Part shown: positions 39,944 through 48,133 of the stretch, in pieces
How positions within the stretch are numbered: the first letter of the stretch is position 1
Layout of the letters: every line of letters begins with the position of its first letter
Assembly (NCBI GenBank): GCA_016185625.1
Contig: JACPND010000009.1
Location: 1 to 52,243, forward strand
Length of the DNA stretch: 52,243 nucleotides
Source: Candidatus Woesearchaeota archaeon
Lineage (GTDB): Archaea > Nanobdellota > Nanobdellia > Woesearchaeales > GW2011-AR9
Direction: 5' to 3'
Notes under the pieces: model-generated
What the model was told of the DNA's origin: nothing
Databases searched by the model: none
What the model saw: the letters and a program-made list of their open reading frames with translations, nothing else
Translations under genes and position numbers: made by a program

Positions 39944-41091
39944 AAACGAAAACAATTAGTTTAATCGTGGTAATAGCACTTATAGTTGGTGCAATTTATT
40001 ATTTAGAAAGTCAAAAAGTTAGTCCTGTCGCTCCTGCATTTCAACCTCCTTCAGAGAAGGCTGCTTCTCCTGAACCAGCTTCTGTCAATGTTTCTCCTAA
40101 ACTTGTTTCTGTCACTGAAATAGCAGAAACGAAAGTTCAGCCGCCATTCAAAGAGGGGATCTATCCTTTAGCGCCGGAACTGACGGGCATCACCGGCTAT
40201 ATCAATGCCAAAGAAGGATTAAAAATACAGGATTTCAGAGGAAAGGTCGTGCTCATTGATTTCTGGACGTATACCTGCATCAACTGCATCCGCACGCTGC
40301 CTCATTTAATTGCCTGGGATCAGAAATACAAAGAGCAGGGATTGGTGATTATCGGGGTGCATTCGCCGGAATTTGAATTTGAGAAAGATAAGGATAATGT
40401 GCAGGCAGCGATGGAAAAATATGGGATAACCTATCGCGTGGTGCAGGATAATGATCACGCCACCTGGAGCGCCTTCAAAAATCGCTTCTGGCCACATAAA
40501 TATTTGATTGACAAGGACGGCTATATCCGTTATGATCACATTGGCGAAGGGGCATATGAAAAAACGGAAAAGAAAATTCAGGAATTGCTGGCGGAAATTA
40601 ATCCTGCGGCACTGCAAATCAATATGACCACAATGCCTGATCTCACTCCGACAAAGAAATTAACGCCGGAACTGTATGCCGGCTATGAGTTTGCGCTGCC
40701 CAGGGGACAAGATCTTGGAAATGCCGGCGGACTGCAGCCAGGAAAAGAATTGGACTACATCCTTCCGACAACACTAACATCGGATGTTGTGTATCTCGAA
40801 GGCAGATGGAAAAGCAGTCCTGATGCTCTGGAAGCTCTGTCTCCGGGAAAAATTGTCTTACGCTTCACTGCCGAGGATGTGAATATTGTTGCCGATGGGA
40901 AAGGAAACATGAAAGTACTCATTGATGGCCGTGTGGTTGCTGAAGAGCAAATGGGAGCTGATGTGCACAATGGAGCTGTGGACATTGACATGGCTCGTCT
41001 GTACAACATTATTAACGGTAAGTATGGCACGTATACGTTAACGCTGGAAGTTGAACCGGGATTCACCTTTAATGCGTTTACGTTTGGGTGA
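39940..41091 (+). CDS. DipZ-like thioredoxin with C-terminal carbohydrate-binding-like domain
   Basis: A 383-residue protein starting at the ATG at 39940, which overlaps the CcdA stop. An N-terminal helix (ISLIVVIALIVGAIYYL) anchors it, with a Pro/Ala/Ser linker to about residue 70. The thioredoxin domain has VVLIDFWTYTCINCIRTLPH (Cys113, Cys116), VIIGVHSPEFEFEKD and WPHKYLIDKDGYIRYDHIGE. The C-terminal domain from about 250 (LGNAGGLQPG ... NIVADGKGNMKVLIDG) matches the DipZ type. In bacterial DipZ the CcdA domain is fused to this; here it is split. The 3' end forms half of a 28-base direct repeat. Confidence 0.88.
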   Translation: MKTKTISLIVVIALIVGAIYYLESQKVSPVAPAFQPPSEKAASPEPASVNVSPKLVSVTEIAETKVQPPFKEGIYPLAPELTGITGYINAKEGLKIQDFRGKVVLIDFWTYTCINCIRTLPHLIAWDQKYKEQGLVIIGVHSPEFEFEKDKDNVQAAMEKYGITYRVVQDNDHATWSAFKNRFWPHKYLIDKDGYIRYDHIGEGAYEKTEKKIQELLAEINPAALQINMTTMPDLTPTKKLTPELYAGYEFALPRGQDLGNAGGLQPGKELDYILPTTLTSDVVYLEGRWKSSPDALEALSPGKIVLRFTAEDVNIVADGKGNMKVLIDGRVVAEEQMGADVHNGAVDIDMARLYNIINGKYGTYTLTLEVEPGFTFNAFTFG

Positions 41092-41095
41092 AATG
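41068..41095 (+). repeat. 28-base direct repeat flanking the Fic module, left copy
   Basis: It spans the last codons and stop of the DipZ-like gene. The right copy at 42252-42279 differs at only 2 of 28 positions; the last 19 bases are identical (TTTACGTTTGGGTGAAATG). Confidence 0.85.
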
Positions 41096-41164
41096 TATGC
41101 GCTGTTATGCTACCTGAACTGAAGGCAGTGAAGCGAGAGAGCAGTGAGGTCTGAGCGAAGAAGT

Positions 41165-41271
41165 AATGCGACTGCCAAATTCATTTATTTAAAATGTCCA
41201 AGGTAATGTCGATTCTTGAATCGACAAAATTACCTTGGACATTTTAAAACTTTCTAAATGGTAGTCGCATT
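41165..41271. repeat. Large nested palindrome inside the Fic module
   Basis: Outer arms AATGCGACTGCCA (41165-41177) and TGGTAGTCGCATT (41259-41271) pair at 12 of 13 positions. Inner arms AAAATGTCCAAGGTAAT (41191-41207) / ATTACCTTGGACATTTT (41229-41245) are perfect and extend 3 more bases outward. The centre GTCGATTC / GAATCGAC is perfect, leaving a 2-base loop. It may be a transposon-like end, a mobile element or a strong terminator-like structure. Confidence 0.88.
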
Positions 41272-41344
41272 ATTGAGCATAACCCGCTCTATCTTGAAAG
41301 CTACTTCTTTATCTTACCCCTACATTTCCTGCAAAAACAAAAGA

Positions 41345-41353
41345 TTTATAAAT
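41345..41353 (+). promoter_or_regulatory. TATA box for the fic gene
   Basis: TTTATAAAT begins 30 bases before the ATG at 41375, so the Fic module carries its own leaderless promoter and does not depend on the redox operon. Confidence 0.65.
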
Positions 41354-41374
41354 ATGTGGGGGTAAGCAAGGCTC

Positions 41375-42256
41375 ATGAACATCCGCCGCAAAAAAATTGG
41401 CAGCCAGACGTACTTATATTTGGAGCATTCTCTCAGAGAGAAGAATAAAGTCCTGAAGAAGGAACTCTATCTAGGGTTAGAATTGCCTCCCGACATTGAA
41501 AAAATAAAGAGTAATTTCCTGTACAACCTTCTCCAAGAAAAATATTTTAATTATTTTGACCAGATTAAATATCATTTCGCGGATGAACTGAAAGATATGC
41601 CGCCCACTGCACGAGAAAAATATCTCAACTATTTTATCATTAAGTTTACCTACGATAGCAATAGGATTGAAGGCAGTACGATAACACTCAAAGAAACTGC
41701 CAAAATCTTAGAACAGGGAATTGCCCCATTGAATAAGCCCATTGAAGATATTAAAGAGACAGAAGCGCATCGCCAGGTATTTCAGGAAATGATGAAGCAT
41801 CAAAAAAATCTTACTCTGCCGATTATTTTATACTGGCATAAACTATTATTTCAGCACACCAAACCGGATATTGCCGGAAAAATCAGAACCCACCACGTAA
41901 AAGTAGCGGGAAGTAAAACGGAATTCCCCCTTCCGGCAGAGCTCGATACTTTACTACGGGAGTTTATACAATGGTACCATCATCACCAAGAAAAGCTCCA
42001 TCCTTTAGAATTAGCTGCTTTAGTCCATCTCAAATTTGTGTCCATCCACCCTTTTAGCGATGGTAACGGCCGGACATCCCGCCTCTTGATGAATTTTGTA
42101 TTGCATCATTATAGATATCCGATGTTAAACATCAAATATTCAAATCGGGACAGTTATTATAACTCTTTGGAAAGAGCGCAAGTAAAGAAACTGGAAAAAG
42201 TATTTGTGATGCATATCTTTAAAAGATACTTGAAAGAGTACCAAAAATATATTTAA
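41375..42256 (+). CDS. Fic-domain protein (AMP transferase-like)
   Basis: A 293-residue Fic protein. The active-site motif HPFSDGNGRTSR begins at His225. The inhibitory glutamate is Glu99 in YDSNRIEGSTITLKE, N-terminal to the Fic core, which is the class II arrangement and means self-restrained activity. Family knowledge: Fic enzymes transfer AMP or other nucleotide parts to target hydroxyls. The gene sits between 28-base direct repeats, its stop codon lies inside the right repeat, and it interrupts the spacing of an otherwise tight operon, indicating recent acquisition. Confidence 0.92.
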   Translation: MNIRRKKIGSQTYLYLEHSLREKNKVLKKELYLGLELPPDIEKIKSNFLYNLLQEKYFNYFDQIKYHFADELKDMPPTAREKYLNYFIIKFTYDSNRIEGSTITLKETAKILEQGIAPLNKPIEDIKETEAHRQVFQEMMKHQKNLTLPIILYWHKLLFQHTKPDIAGKIRTHHVKVAGSKTEFPLPAELDTLLREFIQWYHHHQEKLHPLELAALVHLKFVSIHPFSDGNGRTSRLLMNFVLHHYRYPMLNIKYSNRDSYYNSLERAQVKKLEKVFVMHIFKRYLKEYQKYI

Positions 42257-42279
42257 TGACTTTACGTTTGGGTGAAATG
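42252..42279 (+). repeat. 28-base direct repeat flanking the Fic module, right copy
   Basis: Near-copy of 41068-41095. It ends with the ATG (42277) used as start for the DUF362 gene. In the left copy the same ATG follows the DipZ stop by one base. Confidence 0.85.
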
Positions 42280-43191
42280 AAATCCATATTTCGAGCGTTA
42301 ACTCAACGAACAGTTGGCGTGCGAGAGCCCATGCCATTTAAGAAAAATCTATTTGTACGCAACGGCAAAGCTCTCGTGGCCATTGAAAAAAGTTCACATC
42401 CGATCGATGCCCGCGTGAAAGCCGCCGTTGATATGATGGGCGGCATCCATAAAGTCATCAAAAAAGGCGATACCGTTCTGCTCAAGCCGAATTTCGTGTT
42501 TCCTCAACCACCGCCCTGCACGACTGCTCCCGATTTTCTGACAGCAGTGATCAAACTCTGTTATGAGGCCGGAGCGTCGCGCGTTGCAGTCGGTGAAAGC
42601 GCCGCCTATTGGGTGGATACCGAATCCACAATGAAAAAATTAGATGTGATTCAGTCCATACAAAAAGCGGGTGCAGAGATTATCTATTTTGATCAGGGAA
42701 AATGGATTGATGTTGCTCTCAATACACCTTTGATAAAAAAAGTTTCTTTTCCCGAATCAGCATTTCAGTTTGACAAGATTATCTTCCTTCCTAATCTGAA
42801 AACTCATCATCTGGCGCGGTTTACCATGTCATTAAAACTAGCCTACGGCTTCCTCAGCCAGCGCTATCGAACTGCCCAATTGCATTTCCTCCATCTGGAA
42901 AAAAAGATTGCCGAAGTCAATACCGCCATCCATCCGGATTTGATCATCATCGATGCCCGCCAATGTTTCGTGACCGGTGGCCCGGCAGAAGGCGATATCG
43001 AAAAGCCGAATCTGATCTTGGCGTCAGGCGACAGAATAGCCATCGATGCCGTGGGCGTGAAGATCTTACAGCGTTACCAAGCAAAAAACAAACTGATCTA
43101 TGAGAATCCATTTCAGTATGAGCAGATTAAGCACGCAGCAGAACTGGGATTAGGTGTTGCTTCCTGGAAGGCCATCAAGAAAGTGGAATAA
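42277..43191 (+). CDS. DUF362 domain protein
   Basis: A 304-residue protein. The start at 42277 (MKSIFRALTQ) is the one preserved in the duplicated repeat; a start at 42256 only arises because of the repeat, and MPFKKNLF at 42331 is an alternative. DUF362 segments: DTVLLKPNFVFPQPP, CYEAGASRVAVGESA, IIFLPNLKTHHLARFTMSLK and PDLIIIDARQCFVTGGPAEG. The biochemical role is unknown; some members are linked to Fe-S proteins. Before the Fic insertion it would have followed the DipZ-like gene with a one-base gap, as the last gene of the redox operon. Confidence 0.85.
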   Translation: MKSIFRALTQRTVGVREPMPFKKNLFVRNGKALVAIEKSSHPIDARVKAAVDMMGGIHKVIKKGDTVLLKPNFVFPQPPPCTTAPDFLTAVIKLCYEAGASRVAVGESAAYWVDTESTMKKLDVIQSIQKAGAEIIYFDQGKWIDVALNTPLIKKVSFPESAFQFDKIIFLPNLKTHHLARFTMSLKLAYGFLSQRYRTAQLHFLHLEKKIAEVNTAIHPDLIIIDARQCFVTGGPAEGDIEKPNLILASGDRIAIDAVGVKILQRYQAKNKLIYENPFQYEQIKHAAELGLGVASWKAIKKVE

Positions 43192-43216
43192 CCAATTCAT
43201 TCCTTCTTCAGAAATC

Positions 43217-45553
43217 TTACTCTTTCAACGCTTTCAGTATAATCTCCATCACTTGCGGATAGCGTTCAATGTTGAGCATCTCGGTATGCAAATACATAAA
43301 CTTATCACAGTCCCCCCTCACTTCGTATTCCTTCGTGCCTTTTAATCCCCCGTTTTCTTTCAAGACAACGCCGTCGCCATCGCCTTCGGTCATCTCGCAA
43401 CCTACGCCCACAATAGTATACACAGGAAGATCTAATTTTTGTGATTGCAGTTTGTTCATAAACACGCTGCCGGCATCCATATCACGGCATTCCCGCTCCT
43501 CACCAATCACGCCGCAATAATCTAAACTATCTCCTACGATCCCTTGGTTGGGAGTGCCGATCAAAATCATTCTATCCACTTTCTCAGAGCCAAAAATCTG
43601 CAGATACCGGCGTACCACCAATCCGCCCATACTGTGGGCAATAATCACCACTTTCTGGCGCCCCGTCTTATACTCAATCGTATCTAATAATTCTTTTAAT
43701 CGTACGGCATAGGTGTCGATACTCTCGCTTTTCTGCTGCACCACGACGTAGTTTTCCGGTGTCTGGAAAAGGTCAACGTAATAACTTGCTTTAATGGAGA
43801 AGGGCGCACGGAATACTCCCCATTCTGCAGGCGGAGTGTCTCTTTTAGTATAGACAGAGATAGCACCGGCATTCACATACCCTTCTTGTCCCAATTTTTC
43901 CTGGATCTGATGAAATGCATCCAGGCTGTACTCAAAAGAAACATCTTTGTTAAAGGCATGACCATGGATAAACACGATAGGATATAATTCTTCAGTACTT
44001 TTACATCCTTCATCGCAGCACGCCTGGCAGGCGCCAAACAGGCAGCAGCGCAGTGCTGGTTCGGGGAAGGAAAGATTTAATGAGAACTGAGGTGGTACAA
44101 TTTCCAGAGGGGTGAGATTCATAAGCATCTCCTTAATAATGTCTTTAATTCTGTCGTTAATATCAACCACTTTTAGTTCACAAACGGGTATATGTTTCAT
44201 TAATGCCGGTACGAGAAGAGCAGTATTGCTGCTCGCTGCCGCGGTGATATTCTTTCGTTCGAGAAAAGTTATGTTTGGCGCCAGATCAAGATAGGCATTC
44301 GTCATATTTTGAATAATGTTCTTCGCCGCCTCGGTCACGTCGGTGGTTTCATTGGTGAATAAGGTGGCGTTAATTTCCTGATACGTCTTCAGCATTTGTG
44401 CTGCAAAAGAGCAACTCTCATTTAATTCCGGTTCTTCCTTGACTCTTTCCACAATGGACGGATGAGCTGCACAGATGGAAGCAACTCGGCATAACGCATC
44501 CGCGGCAAGATCAGTTTGCACGGCTATGCGCACGGGATCGATTTTCAGTTCCTCGCGCAAAGCGGAGATATTTTGCTGGGAAGATATTATTGTTTTTTGC
44601 ATACCCTCGAATGAGCCAGGAGCGGTAAACAGCGTCACCGCCTCCTGCAAGTATTGTACCGTGTTATTTATCCATTCAATTCTTTCGGCAAGAGCGCTGG
44701 TTCCATCCAGTGACAGAAGAAACTGTTTATTTTCCGAAATATTTTGGAGAAGAGAATTATACCGCTGAGTAAGAGCTGAGAGCGAGGTATTTTCCTCCAG
44801 AATATGTTGACGAAGCCTCTTTATATCGACTCCCCGCAAGCGCTGTGCAGCCACAAAGAAATTGTAGCTTTGCCAGTCGGACTGCAGGCGTTGCAGATCC
44901 TGAACCGCCTGTTCTATCTCCCCATCGATCTGTTCCATTGAATATGGCAGCTCTGCCGTTGGCTGTAATTTTCCTTCTGCATCTTTCAACGATAACCAGA
45001 GACCGGACAGCGATTCCAGTTCTTCCATTGCCTGAAGAAGATTCTGTTTTAGCGATACCTGTATTTGTTTTTCATTATCACTGAGATCATAGCGTACCAC
45101 GACCAAGGCGCTTCTGGTGATTGGTTCTTCCTTCGTGTGGCAGAGAAAGCTATTGACACCGTGACAGGCTAGGGTGAACCGGTAGAGACCATAGCCTGCT
45201 CCCAAGGCTGGCGCTTCCAGCATGAATTCTTTTGATTTTGAAAGGCCTGGACGGAGGGTGAAACTATCCTCATCAAGTGTTATTCCCTTAGCCAGATTTT
45301 CAAACTGGGAAGAACACGCTGCGGAACAGAAAGGATTGGTGGTGACGCTGCCTTCAAAGGTAACTTTTTTCTGCTCTCCTCTGGTGATCTGGAGAGATTC
45401 CCAGTCTACACTTAATTTAATGACCACATCATTGCCCAGAATGAAGTTCAGCCACAGCGCAATTTGCGTGCCGAAGAGCAGCAATATGAGAGCAGCGAAT
45501 AGGATGATGGCGATTACGATAACCCTTTTCTTTTTACTCCATCCCTCTTTCAT
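43217..45553 (-). CDS. Membrane-anchored extracytoplasmic alpha/beta hydrolase
   Basis: A 778-residue protein from the ATG at 45553; a TATA-like box 27 bases upstream favours it over a longer frame. The N-terminal helix VIVIAIILFAALILLLFG anchors it. Residues about 40-500 are long, helical and Cys-containing, with coiled-coil stretches. The C-terminal quarter is a lipase-like fold: IVFIHGHAFN (oxyanion), VVIIAHSMGGLVVRRYL (nucleophile Ser), EGDGDGVV (Asp) and MYLHTEMLN (His). It may be a triacylglycerol- or ester-cleaving surface enzyme. The substrate is unknown. Confidence 0.85.
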   Translation of the reverse strand: MKEGWSKKKRVIVIAIILFAALILLLFGTQIALWLNFILGNDVVIKLSVDWESLQITRGEQKKVTFEGSVTTNPFCSAACSSQFENLAKGITLDEDSFTLRPGLSKSKEFMLEAPALGAGYGLYRFTLACHGVNSFLCHTKEEPITRSALVVVRYDLSDNEKQIQVSLKQNLLQAMEELESLSGLWLSLKDAEGKLQPTAELPYSMEQIDGEIEQAVQDLQRLQSDWQSYNFFVAAQRLRGVDIKRLRQHILEENTSLSALTQRYNSLLQNISENKQFLLSLDGTSALAERIEWINNTVQYLQEAVTLFTAPGSFEGMQKTIISSQQNISALREELKIDPVRIAVQTDLAADALCRVASICAAHPSIVERVKEEPELNESCSFAAQMLKTYQEINATLFTNETTDVTEAAKNIIQNMTNAYLDLAPNITFLERKNITAAASSNTALLVPALMKHIPVCELKVVDINDRIKDIIKEMLMNLTPLEIVPPQFSLNLSFPEPALRCCLFGACQACCDEGCKSTEELYPIVFIHGHAFNKDVSFEYSLDAFHQIQEKLGQEGYVNAGAISVYTKRDTPPAEWGVFRAPFSIKASYYVDLFQTPENYVVVQQKSESIDTYAVRLKELLDTIEYKTGRQKVVIIAHSMGGLVVRRYLQIFGSEKVDRMILIGTPNQGIVGDSLDYCGVIGEERECRDMDAGSVFMNKLQSQKLDLPVYTIVGVGCEMTEGDGDGVVLKENGGLKGTKEYEVRGDCDKFMYLHTEMLNIERYPQVMEIILKALKE

Positions 45554-45576
45554 GGGAGGATAGATATGCATAAAGG

Positions 45577-45585
45577 CTTTAAATG
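45577..45585 (-). promoter_or_regulatory. TATA box for the hydrolase gene
   Basis: Minus strand CATTTAAAG, about 27 bases before the ATG at 45553. Confidence 0.6.
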
Positions 45586-45600
45586 TTGCGATGGGGATGG

Positions 45601-45762
45601 GCACTGTCCGTTCTGTGAGTGATGTGCCAATGAGTGTAGTGAGGGAGAAGGTATAAGACTGTTCGGAGGTTGGATTAGCACTATAAACGCAGCAGGATAC
45701 GACGAGTACACGGCGATTAATCCACCCGAACTGCGGCACAGCACTCACTTTTCGGATTGTGC
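45601..45762. ncRNA. Candidate structured RNA: long helix with symmetric internal loops
   Basis: Paired blocks from outside in: GCAC/GTGC, TCCG/CGGA, GTGAGTG (45615-45621)/CACTCAC (45742-45748), GTGCC (45624-45628)/GGCAC (45735-45739), GTTCGG (45661-45666)/CCGAAC (45726-45731), GGATTA (45672-45677)/TAATCC (45718-45723). Internal loops are mostly balanced (tg/tt, ttct/tttt, at/ag). About 32 bp pair across 162 bases. No known RNA family recognised. Confidence 0.6.
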
Positions 45763-45880
45763 TTGGGGATGATGTATTAAGTCTACTGCAAGGGAGAAAC
45801 CGGCATCCTCTCAAAGGCTACTCCAACCCTATCATTCCATCCGCATAATCCTTATTAAATAAGTCCGACACCAAAGCGGC

Positions 45881-46807
45881 ATGCTTGAGATCTTTTACTT
45901 TGACGGCAAAGTGAAGCAGACCTCAGAGCTGTCCAAGCTTCGTAATAAAAAAGTGTGGATTGATGTTACCAACCTTACTGTTGAGGAAGCCGAATTGCTG
46001 GAGAAGCAGTTTAATCTGCACCATCTTACCACTGAAGACCTGCTGCACACCAGGACTCGGATCAAAATAGAAAAGTTCCCCCACTACTTGTTTTGCGTAT
46101 TTTATGGCATTACCCGTGCTTCTTCCCTGCAGTTGACGGAAATTGATTTCATACTGGGCAAGAATTTCATCATCAGCAATCATCACCCGGAATTAGCTGC
46201 CGCCCAGGAACTGAAACAGCACCCCGAAAAGATGGCCACCCTGTTCCGCCGCGGCGTGGAATTTATCTTTCACCGGCTGCTCGACGCAGAAATTGATAAT
46301 TATTTTCCGGTACTGGCATATATAGATGACAAGATTGAAGTGATAGAAGAGACCATCAAGCATCCCCGTCCCGGCATTTCGCAGCAGATAATACAATTGA
46401 AAAGGCAGATTATGGAGGTGAAGAAGACGGCCTTAGCCCAGCGGGAAAAAATATCCCAGTTGGCTAAAGAAGAATATGTCTCTGCCAAAGCTTTTCCTTA
46501 TTTTCGTGATGCGTACGATCATTCCATCCGCGTTGCAGATACCATTGAGAACTATCGTGAAGCGCTGAATAGCACGTTTGAGGCATACATGTCCGCTGTT
46601 TCCTTGAACATGAACGAAGTCATGAAAGTGCTGAGTGTGATCACCACTTTGGCGATGCCCATGACCGTCATCAGTTCCATCTACGGCACGAATTTTACCT
46701 TTCTGCCGGGCGCGGGCACACCCTATGGCTTTTGGCTGATGATCATTATGACGCTGCTGCTCATGATTGCACTGCTGTATTTCTTCAAGAGGAGAAGATG
46801 GTTTTAG
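45881..46807 (+). CDS. corA: CorA-type divalent cation channel
   Basis: A 308-residue protein of the CorA/ZntB family. A long helical cytoplasmic domain (residues 1-245) is followed by two C-terminal helices: VITTLAMPMTVISSIY and LMIIMTLLLMIALLYFF. The selectivity-filter motif, normally YGMN, reads YGTN (in SSIYGTNFTFLPG), so ion preference may differ. The basic tail KRRRWF at the very end is usual. The pentameric channel imports Mg or related ions. Confidence 0.9.
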   Translation: MLEIFYFDGKVKQTSELSKLRNKKVWIDVTNLTVEEAELLEKQFNLHHLTTEDLLHTRTRIKIEKFPHYLFCVFYGITRASSLQLTEIDFILGKNFIISNHHPELAAAQELKQHPEKMATLFRRGVEFIFHRLLDAEIDNYFPVLAYIDDKIEVIEETIKHPRPGISQQIIQLKRQIMEVKKTALAQREKISQLAKEEYVSAKAFPYFRDAYDHSIRVADTIENYREALNSTFEAYMSAVSLNMNEVMKVLSVITTLAMPMTVISSIYGTNFTFLPGAGTPYGFWLMIIMTLLLMIALLYFFKRRRWF

Positions 46808-46824
46808 CCCACAAAATCATAATC

Positions 46825-46833
46825 TTTATATTT
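46825..46833 (+). promoter_or_regulatory. TATA box for the glutamate dehydrogenase gene
   Basis: TTTATATTT begins 31 bases before the ATG at 46856, supporting that start over 46832. Confidence 0.6.
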
Positions 46834-46855
46834 GATGCTCTGTCCACAGCCATCA

Positions 46856-48103
46856 ATGGCATTTGAATCGATACTTTATTTTTTGCACAAAATGGCTCCT
46901 CTGGTGCCGCTCCAAGAGCAGGAGATCAAATTACTCCGTACCCCAAATCGTGTCCTGACGGCTGAATTAACGGTCAGCGGCAGGAAATATCCTGCCTACC
47001 GCGTGCAATTTAATAACGCACGAGGCCCGTACAAAGGAGGCATCCGCTATCATCCGGATGTTGATGAAGACGAAGTGAAATCGTTAGGTTTCTGGATGAC
47101 CATAAAGACTGCTGTCCTTGATGTACCGTTTGGTGGCGCAAAAGGAGGAATTGCTGTTGATCCAAAAATGCTCTCTCCAACTGAATTGGAAGAATTAAGC
47201 CGTGCTTATGTGCAGGCATTTTATCACTATCTTGGCCCTTATCAGGATATTCCTGCACCAGACGTGTACACCACTCCGCAGATCATGGCTTGGATGCTCG
47301 ACGAATACGAGAAAATAACCAAAACCAAAGCACCGGCGATGATTACCGGAAAGCCGCTGGAGCAGGGCGGCTCTAAAGTCCGTGATATCGCTACGGCGTT
47401 AGGCGGGTTTTATGTACTTCTGGAGGCGACACAGAAACGCCATCTTCCTGCCAAGACTGTTGCCATTCAAGGCCTTGGCAATGCGGGTATGAATATGGCA
47501 AAACTTCTTCATGGCCAAGGTTTTGTCATTCAGGCGCTCAGCGATTCACAGGGAGGTGTGTACGGCAAAAATGGCCTTGATCCACGACAAGCTGAAGAGA
47601 GTAAAAAAACAGGCAGTGTGGTCGGCTATGGTGAACAGAGTTCTGCCGCACCAAAAAGCGACTGTCGGGTTATCACCAATGAAGAATTGCTGGAACTTCC
47701 CGTGGATATTCTTGTTCCTGCCGCTTTAAGCGGTGTCATAACTAAAGAGAATGCAGGGAATATCAAAGCTAAAATTGTCCTTGAGTTAGCGAATGGGCCC
47801 ACTACGCCAGAAGCAGATGAGATACTGTATCAGCGGAACATACTGGTCATCCCCGATATATTGGCCAATGCCGGCGGTGTTACGGTCTCGTATTTCGAAT
47901 GGCTGCAAAACCTTCGTCAAGAATCATGGAGCGAGGAAGAAGTCAGGAAGCAGCTCAGGCAAAAAATGATTACCGCCTTTGACCGGCTCTGGCAGGAATA
48001 TGCAGAGAACAATAAAGAAAATAAATTTGATCTAAGAACTGTTGCGTATATTCACGCTCTTAAAAGAATTCTGGAAGCAGAGCGGAAACACGGACGGCTT
48101 TAA
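46856..48103 (+). CDS. gdhA: Glutamate dehydrogenase
   Basis: A 415-residue hexameric-type dehydrogenase interconverting glutamate with 2-oxoglutarate and ammonia. N-terminal catalytic domain: NARGPYKGGIRYHPDV, VPFGGAKGGI (catalytic Lys) and QDIPAPDVYT (catalytic Asp). The nucleotide-binding domain has VAIQGLGNAGMNMAKLLHGQG. ELANGPTTPEADEIL and DILANAGGVTVSYFEWLQN are standard C-terminal motifs. The start at 46856 follows from the TATA position. With proline dehydrogenase in the window, a proline-to-2-oxoglutarate route is possible. Confidence 0.95.
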   Translation: MAFESILYFLHKMAPLVPLQEQEIKLLRTPNRVLTAELTVSGRKYPAYRVQFNNARGPYKGGIRYHPDVDEDEVKSLGFWMTIKTAVLDVPFGGAKGGIAVDPKMLSPTELEELSRAYVQAFYHYLGPYQDIPAPDVYTTPQIMAWMLDEYEKITKTKAPAMITGKPLEQGGSKVRDIATALGGFYVLLEATQKRHLPAKTVAIQGLGNAGMNMAKLLHGQGFVIQALSDSQGGVYGKNGLDPRQAEESKKTGSVVGYGEQSSAAPKSDCRVITNEELLELPVDILVPAALSGVITKENAGNIKAKIVLELANGPTTPEADEILYQRNILVIPDILANAGGVTVSYFEWLQNLRQESWSEEEVRKQLRQKMITAFDRLWQEYAENNKENKFDLRTVAYIHALKRILEAERKHGRL

Positions 48104-48133
48104 GTGTTTCATCGGTGAAAGAGTCATGTTTTC

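Larger units (their letters stand above)
45554..45880. other. 327-base divergent intergenic region
   Basis: It separates the minus-strand hydrolase from the plus-strand corA. It holds the hydrolase TATA box (45577-45585), a long imperfect helix (45601-45762) and an A/T-rich TTATTAAATAA near 45850 that should serve corA. Confidence 0.65.
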
